Made by a program: the position numbers and the translations under genes. From the NCBI GenBank assembly GCA_037974965.1, contig JBBPFI010000018.1, forward strand, positions 620,001-684,000: 64,000 bases of DNA, in the 5' to 3' direction. Numbering within the stretch: position 1 is the first letter of the stretch; each line of letters opens with the position of its first letter. Shown here piece by piece: positions 46,879-56,828 of the stretch. The notes under the pieces were generated by a model. It worked only from the letters and a program-made list of their open reading frames with translations, had not been told where the DNA came from and did no database searches. Origin of the DNA: Dacryopinax spathularia (lineage: Eukaryota > Basidiomycota > Dacrymycetes > Dacrymycetales > Dacrymycetaceae).

Positions 46879-48082
46879 TTATACGTATTGCGCGAAGAAG
46901 GGGATGAGAGACTGGGCGAGCGTGTACGAGAACACGAGCTTGGGCCCGACGACCAGAATCTAACCCCGGCGTCAGCTCACCTCACAAAGAGAAAGTTCGA
47001 AAAGAAAGCACCTTCGGCGTCAGCCCCTTAAACAGCGCGCCCACCCCCTCCTCCTTCACGAGCCTCGAGAAGACCGTGAACCCCGAGACCTTGGTCTCGA
47101 AGTTCTGGTTCTGGATGCGCGTCTTGATCGTGTCGAGCGGAGCGGCGACTGTTATGCTCGCTACGGCGCCCGCGACGGAGGCGATGAAGTTTTGGGTCCA
47201 GGTCGCGCGCGAGTAGTCGTCCAGTTTTAGGAGGGTGGATTTGGTGTAGGCTGAGGCGCCGAATAGCTGGAGCGAGCAAGTCAGTACGACTCCAAACGGA
47301 GAGGCGCGATTACGAGAGAGTGGCAGACTCTGGGTGGATAGAAGGGATGCGGATAGAGGTGAAGTGGAGAGGAAGTGAAGGAGACGAGGAGGAGGGAGAG
47401 AAGAGAAGGGATGAAGTTAAAAAAAAAAGTTGAGGAAATGTATGCGTACCGCAAACGAGCCCGGTGCGTTCCTGGCCATCGTCCACCCCCAACCGCGATA
47501 CAGCGTCGTCCCCTCCTCCCTCAAGATCCTCAAGAACCCCCTATCCCTAAACGCCGCCGGGTTGACCTGTCTCTTAATCTTCAACGCATCCAACGGCAAC
47601 AGCACCACCTCTCCAATCCCCGTCAAGCTCCCAGCCGTAGCATGCATAATGCTCTTCCCGTTCTTCTCCCCAAACGTGCTCCTGAACCACCCGCCATAAT
47701 TGCGCGCGAGGATGTCGTTGAACCACGGCTGGCCGCCGAACTTGTAGATCCGCTGGGCGACTTTGTACCCTGCTGCGTACCCCAGACCCGGGAAAAGGGA
47801 GAGAAGCTTGGGGAGGAGAGGCGCGGTCGCTTGGTTGCGGAAGATGACTTGGTTGGCCCCGGAGAGGGTGCGCACGTTGATGGACGTGTTGGACATGAGA
47901 CGCTTGGCGATCGTGTCGACTGGGTGGAAGACGAGGAGCTCGGCAATGCCTGCCATCGTCCATTAGCCTACTTTCAATGGTCCTCACTGTAGAGAGTACG
48001 TACCGGATGCGCCAGAACCCAGGATCCTCGCCGTCCCGCTCTCCGAATGCTTCCTCCCAGACATAGCCGGCGGCGGTGACAT
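46879..48082 (-). CDS. GGC1: Mitochondrial GTP/GDP carrier
   Basis: Four exons (48082-48004, 47949-47450, 47266-47012, 46959-46879) give 304 residues, the length of a standard mitochondrial carrier. It exchanges GTP for GDP across the inner membrane, needed for mitochondrial nucleic acid and protein synthesis and iron balance. All three carrier signatures are present: HPVDTIAKRLM, LPLDALKIKRQ and APLDTIKTRIQ. The stretches TARILGSGASGIAELLVFHPVDTIAKR, LFPGLGYAAGYKVAQRIYKFGGQPW, RGWGWTMARNAPGSFALFG and GLTPKILVVGPKLVFSYTLAQSLIP match the Ggc1/Yhm1 subgroup rather than other carriers, from memory of the yeast protein. It is divergent from the Emi1-like gene, with 354 bp between the starts. Confidence 0.93.
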
Positions 48083-48436
48083 CTTCGCGCAACAAATTCC
48101 AATGACCTCTAAGACCCAAACAAAAAGAAAAGAGAAAGTCTAGGGGAGATATAAGTAGAGACTGGATGGAGGTGACGATGATGAGTCCTCCCGGCCTCCC
48201 TGAGAAATTCTGGTTCCGTGGGAAATTTGGGAAATTTGGTGTGGGCACGTTTGTGTGAGGTCGAGGATAATCACGCGACGGAGATTGGACGCGTCTCTCG
48301 TTCGTCTTCACAGTGGTTGTCCACTTGCAGCTGCGATATTATTATTTTACTATCTATACCTTCTATCTGCTTCTATCTGATTCACTTGACTGGCGGATAA
48401 GGAAGGAAGAGCTGTCGGACGACATAGAGAGACAAG
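48083..48436. promoter_or_regulatory. Divergent promoter region of GGC1 and the Emi1-like gene
   Basis: 354 bp separates the two start codons. A TATA-like AT-rich block lies at 48335-48365, on the Emi1-like side, but no specific factor site could be named. Confidence 0.45.
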
Positions 48437-49082
48437 ATGCTGAGCTTTGAGGAGATGGTCAAGCAAGAAGAGGAGATCCTCCGTCAAATGCATCCCACTC
48501 CTGCCGACATACCCTCCTGCACCTCCATCCTGGACGGCTTCCTTCGTTCATACGGTACGTCTCTCCCCCATCTCCTGCCTCTTCAGGGAGAAGGCTAATG
48601 TGTTCAAAGCGCCGGGCCAGCAAATTCGCTCCCTGTACCGATACGGCAATATCTCCGGCACGTCGCACGGGAAATGGGACGACTTTATGTATTGTCTTTC
48701 GCTGAAGACGTACAGTCTTGAGGAGAGGAGGGAGAAGTGGATCAGGAGGAGGGCGGAGTGGTGGGCGAAAAGGAGGATGGAGCGGAGTAGCGAGGATGTT
48801 TGGGATATCAGGACGTGCGTCTGCCTTTCATCGTTCTCTTTCCTTCTCCCCTTGCCGTTTCTTTTGAACTTTCCACCTGCCCTTTCCTTCCCTTGCGCTT
48901 CCTTTTTCGCTCTGGGTGTGAGAATTGGAGGTTGATGGTGGAATAGGGAGCCAGCACCAAAGTGGACACCAGAGGGGATGGACGCCATGCGGGAAGTGTT
49001 CTTCGCTTCCCCACCCGCTGCATCGCCGCCCTCGTCTACATCCTCGCCGGAGGCGAAGAAGCCGAACGAAAGCCGGCAATAA
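48437..49082 (+). CDS. EMI1: DUF3128 / Emi1-like protein
   Basis: Three exons (48437-48554, 48610-48814, 48947-49082) give 152 residues. The family is small and found across fungi and animals; yeast Emi1 is needed for early meiotic gene induction, and biochemical function is not established. The conserved core is PSCTSILDGFLRSYAPGQQIRSLYRYG, then KWDDFMYCLSLKT, with two cysteines in the positions typical of the family. WIRRRAEWWAKRR and a conserved aromatic EPAPKWTP follow. The tail is Ser/Pro/Lys-rich. All exon joins preserve the family sequence. Confidence 0.82.
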
Positions 49083-49294
49083 ACGACCCGTCAACAGTTC
49101 TAGCACAGCTCAATCACTGTATACTACTGCAATCCAATTCCATCTCCACCAATATCCCTCACCATGCTCCCCCAGCATGGCGTCCACGCCATACATCCTA
49201 CCAACTACCGCTTCCCCCAATATCCGCTGCCCTGACTAGCAAATTCAGCACAACCTCGCGCTCGACGCATAAACGCACAAGGCCTCAGCTCACC

Positions 49295-49510
49295 TCAGGC
49301 TGGATTCCCGACATCCGCAGCGTCAGCCGCGACCCCAAAAGTGCACCACTCGGGACAGCAGGGGCCTATGAAACACTGATGACCAGGCTCGGTGCCGCAG
49401 GGCTGGTCGCAGCAGGGCGTGCTGCATTGGGCTGCTGAGGCAGTCTGGCCGAGGGCGAGGAGGGCGAGGAGAACGAGGGCTGGAAGGGCGGTGGGGCGGG
49501 CGAGACGCAT
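49295..49510 (-). CDS. Small secreted cysteine-rich protein, paralogue 1
   Basis: A 71-residue intronless frame. Residues 1-26 form a signal peptide (MRLARPTALPALVLLALLAL then GQTASA, cleavage probably after ASA). The mature part is about 45 residues with eight cysteines: C-STP-CC-DQP-C-GTEPGHQ-C-FIGP-CC-PEW-C. This framework is shared with the two copies that follow on the same strand. A CATAAAG element lies about 90 bp upstream. I do not recognise the family. Function as an effector, antimicrobial or structural wall protein is speculation. Confidence 0.7.
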   Translation of the reverse strand: MRLARPTALPALVLLALLALGQTASAAQCSTPCCDQPCGTEPGHQCFIGPCCPEWCTFGVAADAADVGNPA

Positions 49511-49914
49511 GTTATCGCTTGTCTTGGAGTGTCGATGGGTCGGTTGAATGGGGGTGGGTGTTGGCTCAGGAGGAGGGGGTCATGAATGAGTCGCTGGCTT
49601 TATGGTGCATGCTGCGATGGCCGCAGTCCGCAGTCCCGCATCACACGGAGATAACTGCGCTTTCCAGTGAGGCGGACAATCATCTCTTTCCGGGATTCGG
49701 GCAGCAAACGAGATTCGAGGACGTTCAGCTCTCCCAAATCGGGCTCTCAGGATCCAGTACATCGCGGTACATTATGGTACTCTACATGCTGAACATCGCT
49801 CATTAACGCAACTTCGGAAACGACTACTCTCGCCCCGATTCTGCCCTGCGCAACATCAGTCGTCCTTTGTCGCCTCGATAACGATCCTACCCACCTCGCG
49901 CCGATGATTCGCCC

Positions 49915-50082
49915 TCAACCAGACGTACATCCCTCCGGACAGCAGCCCCCAAGCAGATGACAAGTCGTGCAAGGTTGTTCGCAGCAGGGGAAGCCGCAGC
50001 TGGCTGCTGATGCATTGTCGGCGAAGACGAGGAGGGCGACCACAAGCATGGTGGAGAGGGCGCTGGAGTGCAGGAGACGCAT
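49915..50082 (-). CDS. Small secreted cysteine-rich protein, paralogue 2
   Basis: A 55-residue intronless frame. The signal peptide is MRLLHSSALSTMLVVALLVF followed by ADNASA. The mature peptide is only about 29 residues: C-GFP-CC-EQP-C-TT-C-HLLGG-CC-PEG-C-TSG, with the same eight cysteines and a shorter central loop than the other two copies. The last three residues follow directly on the final cysteine. A TATATA box at 50147-50152 lies 65 bp upstream of the ATG, which supports this start. The gene was found by looking for the cysteine pattern next to paralogue 1. Confidence 0.72.
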   Translation of the reverse strand: MRLLHSSALSTMLVVALLVFADNASAASCGFPCCEQPCTTCHLLGGCCPEGCTSG

Positions 50083-50146
50083 CGGGATCAGTTGGGTCGG
50101 TTCGACGGGTATTCGTTTCCCTTGAACTTTGGTCGAGGACGCGAGC

Positions 50147-50152
50147 TATATA
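50147..50152 (-). promoter_or_regulatory. TATA box of secreted paralogue 2
   Basis: TATATA on the minus strand about 65 bp before the ATG at 50082, a normal distance for a short leader. Confidence 0.5.
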
Positions 50153-50491
50153 CCTGGCATCACTCGGACTGCGCAATCCTGGATCAGAGGAACATGGGCG
50201 TATCGCTACACGTTACCGTGCGAACCGGACAGCAGAGGAAGTGCGAAGATGACGGATCTTCCGACATCATTTGTTGATCGATTTCTGATACGGCTCGCTA
50301 CCCCAACATACACGACTATCTTAAAGACACCGACAATCATCCTGCGCGCCCCAAACATCACTCCTCTGGGTATCGGGATATGGACTGGTGATACCAGGAT
50401 CAAGTCCATCAAACGATCCGATTTCTCTCTGGCAGTGCGCAAATCTCAGTCCTGCGCAGCCTGAAAAGCCGCCCACGAACGTACCCTATTT

Positions 50492-50671
50492 TCAGTCCAC
50501 CAGCGTGGGCCTTGGCGGGCATTCATCGGGGCAGCATCCGCCGAGCAGGTAGCACGGTCTGCCGGAATCGATCCCGCAGGGTTGTTCGCAGCACGGCAGA
50601 CCGCAAAATACCCCGATGGAGGGGCTTGCGAGCACTAGAATCGCGAGGAGGGCGGAGAGTTGGAGACGCAT
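50492..50671 (-). CDS. Small secreted cysteine-rich protein, paralogue 3
   Basis: A 59-residue intronless frame. MRLQLSALLAILVLASPSIG is a signal peptide and cleavage is predicted near residue 20. The mature part reads C-GLP-CC-EQP-C-GIDSGRP-C-YLLGG-CC-PDE-C-PPRPTLVD. It shares CCEQPC and LLGGCCP with paralogue 2, and the longer central loop with paralogue 1. The three genes lie head to tail within 1.4 kb, so they arose by tandem duplication. Each was kept open with all eight cysteines, which suggests selection. Confidence 0.72.
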   Translation of the reverse strand: MRLQLSALLAILVLASPSIGVFCGLPCCEQPCGIDSGRPCYLLGGCCPDECPPRPTLVD

Positions 50672-51404
50672 GTTGCTGTCGGGTTTTGCTCAAGAGGTTC
50701 GGGTGTCTCGAGTCGTGGGGTGTAAAGAGGGTTTGGAGGAGGAAAACAAGGCATTGAGTTATTATTGTAGCCATCGGGGCTCGTCAGCTGTGTGACTGGA
50801 CACCTGACCCAACTTCGATCGTTTTCTGGTGGACATCCTCTGCGGTTTGATGAACTTGTCGAGCTGTCCCCGGAGAATGGCAGAAGTTGATTCTCGCTGA
50901 CTGGGTGCGGGAATGCGTGCACGGCAGCGTGAATGGCAGCGGTGTGAAACAAACGTGGTCGCAATAAACGGTTCTTTCGGTAGATTGACTTTGTATTAAA
51001 ACCGTGTGGCGTACGAGGAGGAGATATGAGTGGTATACGCGGGCTTGAGGTGAAATCAGAAGACGAAGCAAGGAAGTAGGAACACATCCGGCTCGGCACA
51101 TGATCATAACTTCTTGCGCTTGAACACCTCTCCTCCCGGAACTGTAGTAAACGTTTTCTCCCCCTTAGCATCCAAGGGTGTAGCTTCGCACTTCCAGAGA
51201 AATTGCTTTCTGAACTCTCGCCCAAGTCACGAGCACGTTGGATCCCGGCGTCATTGTCCACCTTGATCACCTTGCCAAAAACGTTCAGTGGCCGCAGGTA
51301 CTTAGATCAGGAGGCAGAGTCAGCGGTGAGCATACGATGTACATTTGGGAGGAAACTCTAGCCCCTCAAATAGCAGAGATTTGGAGGACACAGATGGCAC
51401 AAAA
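50672..51404. other. Intergenic between secreted-protein and F-box arrays
   Basis: About 730 bp. On the minus strand near 51106-51220 an open stretch reads REFRKQFLWKCEATPLD ... GGEVFKRKKL before a stop. Its last part resembles the C-terminus of the first F-box protein (EGEVFRRKDF), but the match is short. No complete gene could be built here. Confidence 0.4.
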
Positions 51405-52757
51405 CTAGAAAGGAAGGGGAAAGACGTCCGCATCGACACATATAAAGTCTTTGCGCCGGAATACCTCGCCTTCTTGGAGGGGAACCAGCTCTACGGTTCC
51501 TCGTCCCGTAATCTCCAACAGTCTCTGGGTCCGCGAGCTGAGGTTGACACATCGTTTGAGCTGGAAGCGCAGGGTCTTCAGCTGTGGAGTTATGCTCGAA
51601 TTGCGCACGATAACCAGATGCCTGATGTCTTCGTCGTCCGTCTGCCCGCCATCCACAACGAGCAGCTCAAGCTTGGGTACATAGAAGCCACTGGCGTTCA
51701 AAACAGGGGGAAGTTCCATTTTGAGGACGTTTGTCAGGAAATGGCCAGTCGGACAGTGGAACAAGCGCAGAGTGCGCAATCTGTTCAGAGAGTGTAGCGC
51801 GTGATTAATCTCTGGATCGGTCCATCCGCGGACAAATGTGAGATCCTCCACATTCTGAGCGAAATCCCACTCGATGTCATGAGCAAAGTCTTGATGTGAG
51901 ACGAGCTTGCAGACTTCAAGGGCTAGGAGCTTCGGCGTCCGCAAACGGAGCTCGGAGAGAACGCGAAGATGGTCGCAATCAATCCTGAGTGCTTGAAGAG
52001 CTGGAAGCTCGAATTTCGCCTGTGCGGTCTCGTCCCGTATCATGTCGTTCGTACCGAGCAACGTAAGGGTGATGAGGCGGATACAGTGCTGAAGGAGAAT
52101 GGCGAGCTCGCTGACTCGGTTAAAGGCAACATGGTGCAGTACCAGGTGCCTCATCCACGTCGTAGGGAATCCGGTAAGAGGCCGATCGCGTGGAAGGAGG
52201 TGCATCGGATTGGAAAGCCAAAGCGTGCGAGACTCGCGTGTGTATTTCGACTCGAACATGTCTCTCTTGTAGCCAAGCATCGCTCCATCGGCCAATACTT
52301 GTAGGCTACCCAAAGTTGGCCACGCTTCGTTCACGATGATAAAGAGTCTCCTGACACGATGAAGGTGAGGAAGGAGGACGGAGAATGATTCCCGAAGCGA
52401 AACTCCGTCCGAAGTATCGTCCGGCTTGTCGAGGGTGAGGCGAACGCAGGGCAGTAGTTGAGTACCAGAAAGGTTGAGATGGCGGTTAAACTCCTCTAGA
52501 GCATCTGCAGCGCTTACACCTCGGGAGCCAGCATACGAAACTTCCGACCATAGATGAGACGTCTCCTCGGCGATCGACTTCCAAGAGCGGCAGACGGCTG
52601 CGAGCGTGTATGCCACCCTTTCGCGCGCAAATGGTCCGGGCTTGTGTTGACCTTGACCATCCCACATATTACCGACATCGATAATGTCCGATGGTGTCGA
52701 GTCATACAGGGTGAGAAAGATCTGGCGCAGTATATCGTCCGGTATGTCTATGTGCAT
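51405..52757 (-). CDS. F-box-type protein, tandem paralogue 1
   Basis: A single-exon frame of 450 residues. The N-terminus MHIDIPDDILRQIFLTLYDS matches the first F-box helix, and YTLAAVCRSWKSIAEETSHLWSEV completes a fungal-type F-box of about 60 residues with a loop insert. The remaining 380 residues contain leucine-rich, LRR-like segments (LRHLVLHHVAFNRVSELAILL, LITLTLLGTNDM, LEVCKLVSHQDF) and the shared signature LTFVRGWTDPEIN. F-box proteins of this kind recruit substrates to SCF ubiquitin ligases through Skp1; the substrate is unknown. All four copies are intronless although neighbouring genes are intron-rich. Confidence 0.82.
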   Translation of the reverse strand: MHIDIPDDILRQIFLTLYDSTPSDIIDVGNMWDGQGQHKPGPFARERVAYTLAAVCRSWKSIAEETSHLWSEVSYAGSRGVSAADALEEFNRHLNLSGTQLLPCVRLTLDKPDDTSDGVSLRESFSVLLPHLHRVRRLFIIVNEAWPTLGSLQVLADGAMLGYKRDMFESKYTRESRTLWLSNPMHLLPRDRPLTGFPTTWMRHLVLHHVAFNRVSELAILLQHCIRLITLTLLGTNDMIRDETAQAKFELPALQALRIDCDHLRVLSELRLRTPKLLALEVCKLVSHQDFAHDIEWDFAQNVEDLTFVRGWTDPEINHALHSLNRLRTLRLFHCPTGHFLTNVLKMELPPVLNASGFYVPKLELLVVDGGQTDDEDIRHLVIVRNSSITPQLKTLRFQLKRCVNLSSRTQRLLEITGRGTVELVPLQEGEVFRRKDFICVDADVFPLPF

Positions 52758-53321
52758 GATGAGGAGATTCGGCTGGTTGAAGCAAAACAGTGCTGGGACT
52801 GGAGCCTGGAGCCTTCTTTATTCAGGTCGCCCGACAAGATTTTGCACGAAATATGATCGTGGCAGAGAGCGAGATAGGTGAAACGTGATACAAATGCAGA
52901 CAAAGGGGTGCTTTCGTGAGTCAAGTGACCGCAGATCTTCTATCAAGCCGCTCGTTCGCCTCGTGTTCGCGATCCAGGCCTTTGGCGCCCGGACTCAGAA
53001 GTTCGTAGAACTCACCCATTGTCGTTGCACACCGGCGTTTCGGTCGGATGGAGTATTACGGAATGTGCTCTTCTAGCTCTCTGGCGAGGGAAATTGGAAT
53101 GAAGCTCAAGCAGGCGGCGCGTATCAAGTGACGGTAAGCACCCTTATTTTGTTCCTAGTATGGGCGAGGTGTTGCGGCTTTTGTCTCCACCCTGACTTGG
53201 ACGTGACACCAGGGAAGTCATCCAAGAGACGTACGGATTCATCTGATTCATTTATTACCGGGAACTTCACAAAGGCACTAATTGAACGGAAACATAGACA
53301 GTTTTTGGACTTCGGGGCGAA
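52758..53321. other. Spacer between F-box paralogues 1 and 2
   Basis: 564 bp, no gene seen. It holds the promoter of paralogue 1 and the 3' flank of paralogue 2. Confidence 0.5.
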
Positions 53322-54680
53322 CTAGCAGGCACAAGGAGGGGGAAAGACGTCCTCATCGAGCGTCACGAATTCCTTTCTTTCGAAAGCTTTCCCCTTAGGA
53401 TGCGGAAAAGGCCGACCCGTCCCCCGGCCCGTCCGTTCCAAACTCTCGAACATGCTTGGGCTAACGTTGATGCAGAGGAACAGATCGAAGTTAAGCGTCT
53501 CCAGGTCTGGATGCTTGCGCGAGTCTCGCACATCTAGAAGGAGGTTGATGTCGTCGTCATCGAGCTCGCCGCTGTCGATCACGAGGTCCTTGAGCTTTGG
53601 CACCCAAAACCGAGGTCCCGAGGGGAAAAGGGGCGACTCCCTGCACAGCCTGTGCATGAGGCACCGGCCCGCTCGACAGCATACGAGTCGTAACGTGCGG
53701 AGTCGATCCATGACGGGCAAGACAAAATTAATCTCGTGATCAGTCCATCCGCGGACGAAGGTAAGATGCTCGATAGTTTTCGCGAAGTACCAATCGATTC
53801 CGTGTGAGAAGTCTTGTTGTGATTCCAACTTGTAGACTTCCAGGATGCGAAGACTTGGTGTCTTCAGTCCTAGTTGGGTGAGCAGCTGTAAGTGATCGCA
53901 GTCGATGGTGAGGAGATCGAGGATAGGAAAGGAGAAGCAGTGGGTGACTGAGGCGAAGGCTTCGTTCCGTACCATCTCGTTCGTTCCAAGCAGGGTGAGA
54001 GCGTTCAGATACATGCAGTTTCGCAGGAAGAATGCGAGATCCGTCACGCAGTTGAACGCAACATGATGGAGAACGAGACTCCTCAAGTTGCTCGTTGGCA
54101 GGCCAGTCAGCGGTTGATCACGCGGTAGTAGGTGTGCGGGAGGGCCAAGAAACAGCGTGCGCGCCTTCCACTTGAACTGCGGCTGGAATTCGTCTCTCAC
54201 GTAAGCCAAGTTCTTTCCGTTGGTAAGGAGTTGTCCTAACGGAGGACAAGGTTGATCGACGACTATGACGAGCCTGTCGATTCGATGAAGGTGCGACAAG
54301 AGAAGTGAAAAGGGAAGATTGAGCCCAACTCCAGATGCGGTAGAGTTCGTCCTCGCTAGAGTAAGCCGCACACCGACGAGTCGCACACCAGAGAGACCCA
54401 GGGATTGCGAGAGCTCGTCCAAAGAAGTTGCATCGTTCTCGTAACGCGAACTTCCGTAGGACACGTCTGTCCACAAGTGCGAGGTTTCTCTCACTACCGC
54501 TCTCCAAGTCCGGCAGACGGCGGAGAGTGTGTATGCGACGACTTCGCGTGCAGACGGTCCCGTTGGCTCCACACTTACACCATCCCATAAGGCAGTTGGT
54601 TTATAAATGTCGGACGCGGTCGACAGGTACAGAGTCAGAAAGATCTGGCGCAGAACATCCTCAGGGATGTCTTTGACCAT
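53322..54680 (-). CDS. F-box-type protein, tandem paralogue 2
   Basis: A single-exon frame of 452 residues. It begins MVKDIPEDVLRQIFLTLYLS, with the second half of the F-box at YTLSAVCRTWRAVVRETSHLW. Shared landmarks with its neighbours are LARTLFLGPPAHLLPRDQPL-type sequence at mid-protein, LRSLVLHHVAFNCVTDLAFFL, LTLLGTNEMVRNE, LTIDCDHLQLLTQLGL, LTFVRGWTDHEINF and a C-terminus with FERKEFVTLDEDVFPPP. The colinear landmarks show tandem duplication with later divergence. No transmembrane or signal sequence is visible. Confidence 0.82.
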   Translation of the reverse strand: MVKDIPEDVLRQIFLTLYLSTASDIYKPTALWDGVSVEPTGPSAREVVAYTLSAVCRTWRAVVRETSHLWTDVSYGSSRYENDATSLDELSQSLGLSGVRLVGVRLTLARTNSTASGVGLNLPFSLLLSHLHRIDRLVIVVDQPCPPLGQLLTNGKNLAYVRDEFQPQFKWKARTLFLGPPAHLLPRDQPLTGLPTSNLRSLVLHHVAFNCVTDLAFFLRNCMYLNALTLLGTNEMVRNEAFASVTHCFSFPILDLLTIDCDHLQLLTQLGLKTPSLRILEVYKLESQQDFSHGIDWYFAKTIEHLTFVRGWTDHEINFVLPVMDRLRTLRLVCCRAGRCLMHRLCRESPLFPSGPRFWVPKLKDLVIDSGELDDDDINLLLDVRDSRKHPDLETLNFDLFLCINVSPSMFESLERTGRGTGRPFPHPKGKAFERKEFVTLDEDVFPPPCAC

Positions 54681-55112
54681 GGTTCGTGGGGTGCGGCCCA
54701 GTGGTTTTGGCAGCCGAGGACGAAGAATAGCGTCGGAAACAGGCTCTGGATAGGAAGTGTGCTTCGATGCTGCAGTGCCGTCAGAAATCTGGAATGCGAC
54801 CGGAGAAGATAACGTCTAGAGAGTATGGGGAAACGAAAGACAAGTGAGATGCTGCAATGAGCCACAACGATACAGTACCAGATTTGGGGAAGGGTCTACC
54901 AACCCAGACCCAACGCAACCACCTGAGACCCCGCCGTGCCCAGGACGTTGGTCTAGGTTGCACCACCATGTCGGAACGCCGTGAACTTCAAAGAACTTCA
55001 ACAAATTTGGACAGGAGCAGTTATTATTCATCCACCTTGCCGACATCGAATATCTGGTACTAAAGCCATGCGTATAGGTACACCAGACAGACTAAGGCGT
55101 ACAAGGTTATAC
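54681..55112. other. Spacer between F-box paralogues 2 and 3
   Basis: 432 bp, no gene seen. It includes the promoter of paralogue 2. Confidence 0.5.
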
Positions 55113-56471
55113 TTATATGGCTTGGCAAGGAGGAGGGAAGACATCTGGGTCAAGCATGACGAACCTCTTCTTGACGAACCTCCTTCCAATGTTCAGCGGG
55201 GCAAGTTGGCATGTTCCCCGACCCGTTCGCTTCAGCGTCTGCACCGTACGAGAACTGATATTGGCACAACCATGGAGCTCGAATGTGAGCGTCTCGAGAC
55301 GGGGGTTCTTCTTCGAGTCGCGAACGTCTATGATCCGCTGGATGCCTTCGTCGTCGATTTCTCCGCCGAACAACGTCAGTTCTTCGAGTCGCGGCAGGCA
55401 GAAGCCGTACTTCTGAGCGAATGGGGGTAGCTCGAGGATAAGAAGGCCGGAGAGCAAAGTTCCGGCTTGGCAGTTGACCAGTCCGAGCGTGCGGAGCTTG
55501 TTCAAGTCGTGAAAGATGTGCATGAGCTCATGGTCGGTCCATCCACGAACGAGGATGAGGTGCTCGAGGTCTTCCGCGAAGGACCAGTTGGTGTGATGTG
55601 TCGTGTCCTGATGCGAAACAAGTTTGCATAGCTCGAGCTTGCGGAGTTTCGGAGTATGCAGACCGACCTGCGTCAGAAGACGAAGATGGTCGCAGTCGAT
55701 CTCAAGTCTGTACAGCGACGGGAAATCAAACGCGGTGTTGGCATCTTCATCTCGGAGCATTTTGTTCGTACCCAACAGGGTAAGTTCGACAACATTAACG
55801 CAGTTCTGCAGCATGAAGGCCAGGTCGGAGACGCGCGTGAAAGCCACGTGATGGAGGACTAGCTTCTTCACTCCGGTGACGGGGAATCCTTTGAACGGCG
55901 ATTTACGATGAACGAGGTTCGCGGGATGCGTGAGCCATAGCGTACGCGCCTGGCGGGGAAATTTGGGTGTGTAAACATCTTTCTTGTAGCCGAGCATGTC
56001 GCCATTCATAAGCATGTTGTGGAAGGTTGGCCATCCCTGATTGACGAGGATGACGAGTTGCTTGACGCGGTCCAAGTGTGGTACGAGAGCCAGAAATAGA
56101 TCGCTGAGGCCCAGTCCATCCGAGCTGCCGTCCACCTTGGATAAGGTCAAGCGAACAGAGATGGGGCGCTCAAGCGAGAGAGTGAGAGAGAGGCCGAACG
56201 CGCTCAACGATTCAGCGCCGCCTTTACCCAGAGGGATGGCGTGCGAGACCTCGGTCCACATGCGCGGCGTTTCGCGGACGATCTTCCTCCAGGAACTACA
56301 GACAGCAGAGAGTGTGTAGGAAACACGTTCCCGAGAGAACGGCCCGGATGGGAGTTTGTTGTCTTCATTGCCCCATAACATGCCCAATTCGGAATCGATA
56401 TCAGACGGTGTAGACTCATAGAGAGTGAGAAAGATTTGCCGCAATACGTCTTCCGGCATCCGCTGAGCCAT
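55113..56471 (-). CDS. F-box-type protein, tandem paralogue 3
   Basis: A single-exon frame of 452 residues, starting MAQRMPEDVLRQIFLTLYES and YTLSAVCSSWRKIVRETPRMW. It contains LTHPANLVHRKSPFKGFPVTG, KLVLHHVAFTRVSDLAFMLQ, LTLLGTNKMLRDED, LEIDCDHLRLLTQVGLHTPKL, LILVRGWTDHELM and ends VKKRFVMLDPDVFPPPCQAI. It is about as long as paralogues 1 and 2 and similarly colinear, so the three form the close core of the cluster. Confidence 0.82.
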   Translation of the reverse strand: MAQRMPEDVLRQIFLTLYESTPSDIDSELGMLWGNEDNKLPSGPFSRERVSYTLSAVCSSWRKIVRETPRMWTEVSHAIPLGKGGAESLSAFGLSLTLSLERPISVRLTLSKVDGSSDGLGLSDLFLALVPHLDRVKQLVILVNQGWPTFHNMLMNGDMLGYKKDVYTPKFPRQARTLWLTHPANLVHRKSPFKGFPVTGVKKLVLHHVAFTRVSDLAFMLQNCVNVVELTLLGTNKMLRDEDANTAFDFPSLYRLEIDCDHLRLLTQVGLHTPKLRKLELCKLVSHQDTTHHTNWSFAEDLEHLILVRGWTDHELMHIFHDLNKLRTLGLVNCQAGTLLSGLLILELPPFAQKYGFCLPRLEELTLFGGEIDDEGIQRIIDVRDSKKNPRLETLTFELHGCANISSRTVQTLKRTGRGTCQLAPLNIGRRFVKKRFVMLDPDVFPPPCQAI

Positions 56472-56828
56472 GTTCGATAGTGTAACTAGTAGATGGTACG
56501 CAGGAACGCTTGGATCGAGTAGGTAAGAGCTGAGGCCGTAAAGGGGGAACTGCGGTGCTCGAAAAATCCCGCCGGTCTGTAATTATATGACGGCAAATTT
56601 GTGACAGAACGTAGACGGAGGAAACTGGTAGGAGAAGATCAGCGGTGTGTGGTGAGCGATCGCCGAAGGCGGAGAGTGGCAACAAAGGGAAATGACGGGG
56701 ATTACACGTGTTTTCCTTTACCGCGAACAAACCCGAGACCCGTCTGGGTCTCGGGTTGTCGCCACACTGGGATTGAGTCACACATTCGTTGATTTTCCGA
56801 TCTGCCCAGTACCAACGACATCCCTAGT
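56472..56828. other. Spacer between F-box paralogues 3 and 4
   Basis: 357 bp, no gene seen. A short inverted repeat at about 56732-56757 (GAGACCCGT, then CTGGG, then TCTCGGGTT) may be a terminator hairpin of paralogue 4 or chance. Confidence 0.4.

Noticed and set aside
50635-51270. A 211-codon minus-strand frame across the third secreted gene
   Set aside because: It overlaps the better-supported signal-peptide gene in another frame and has no domain.
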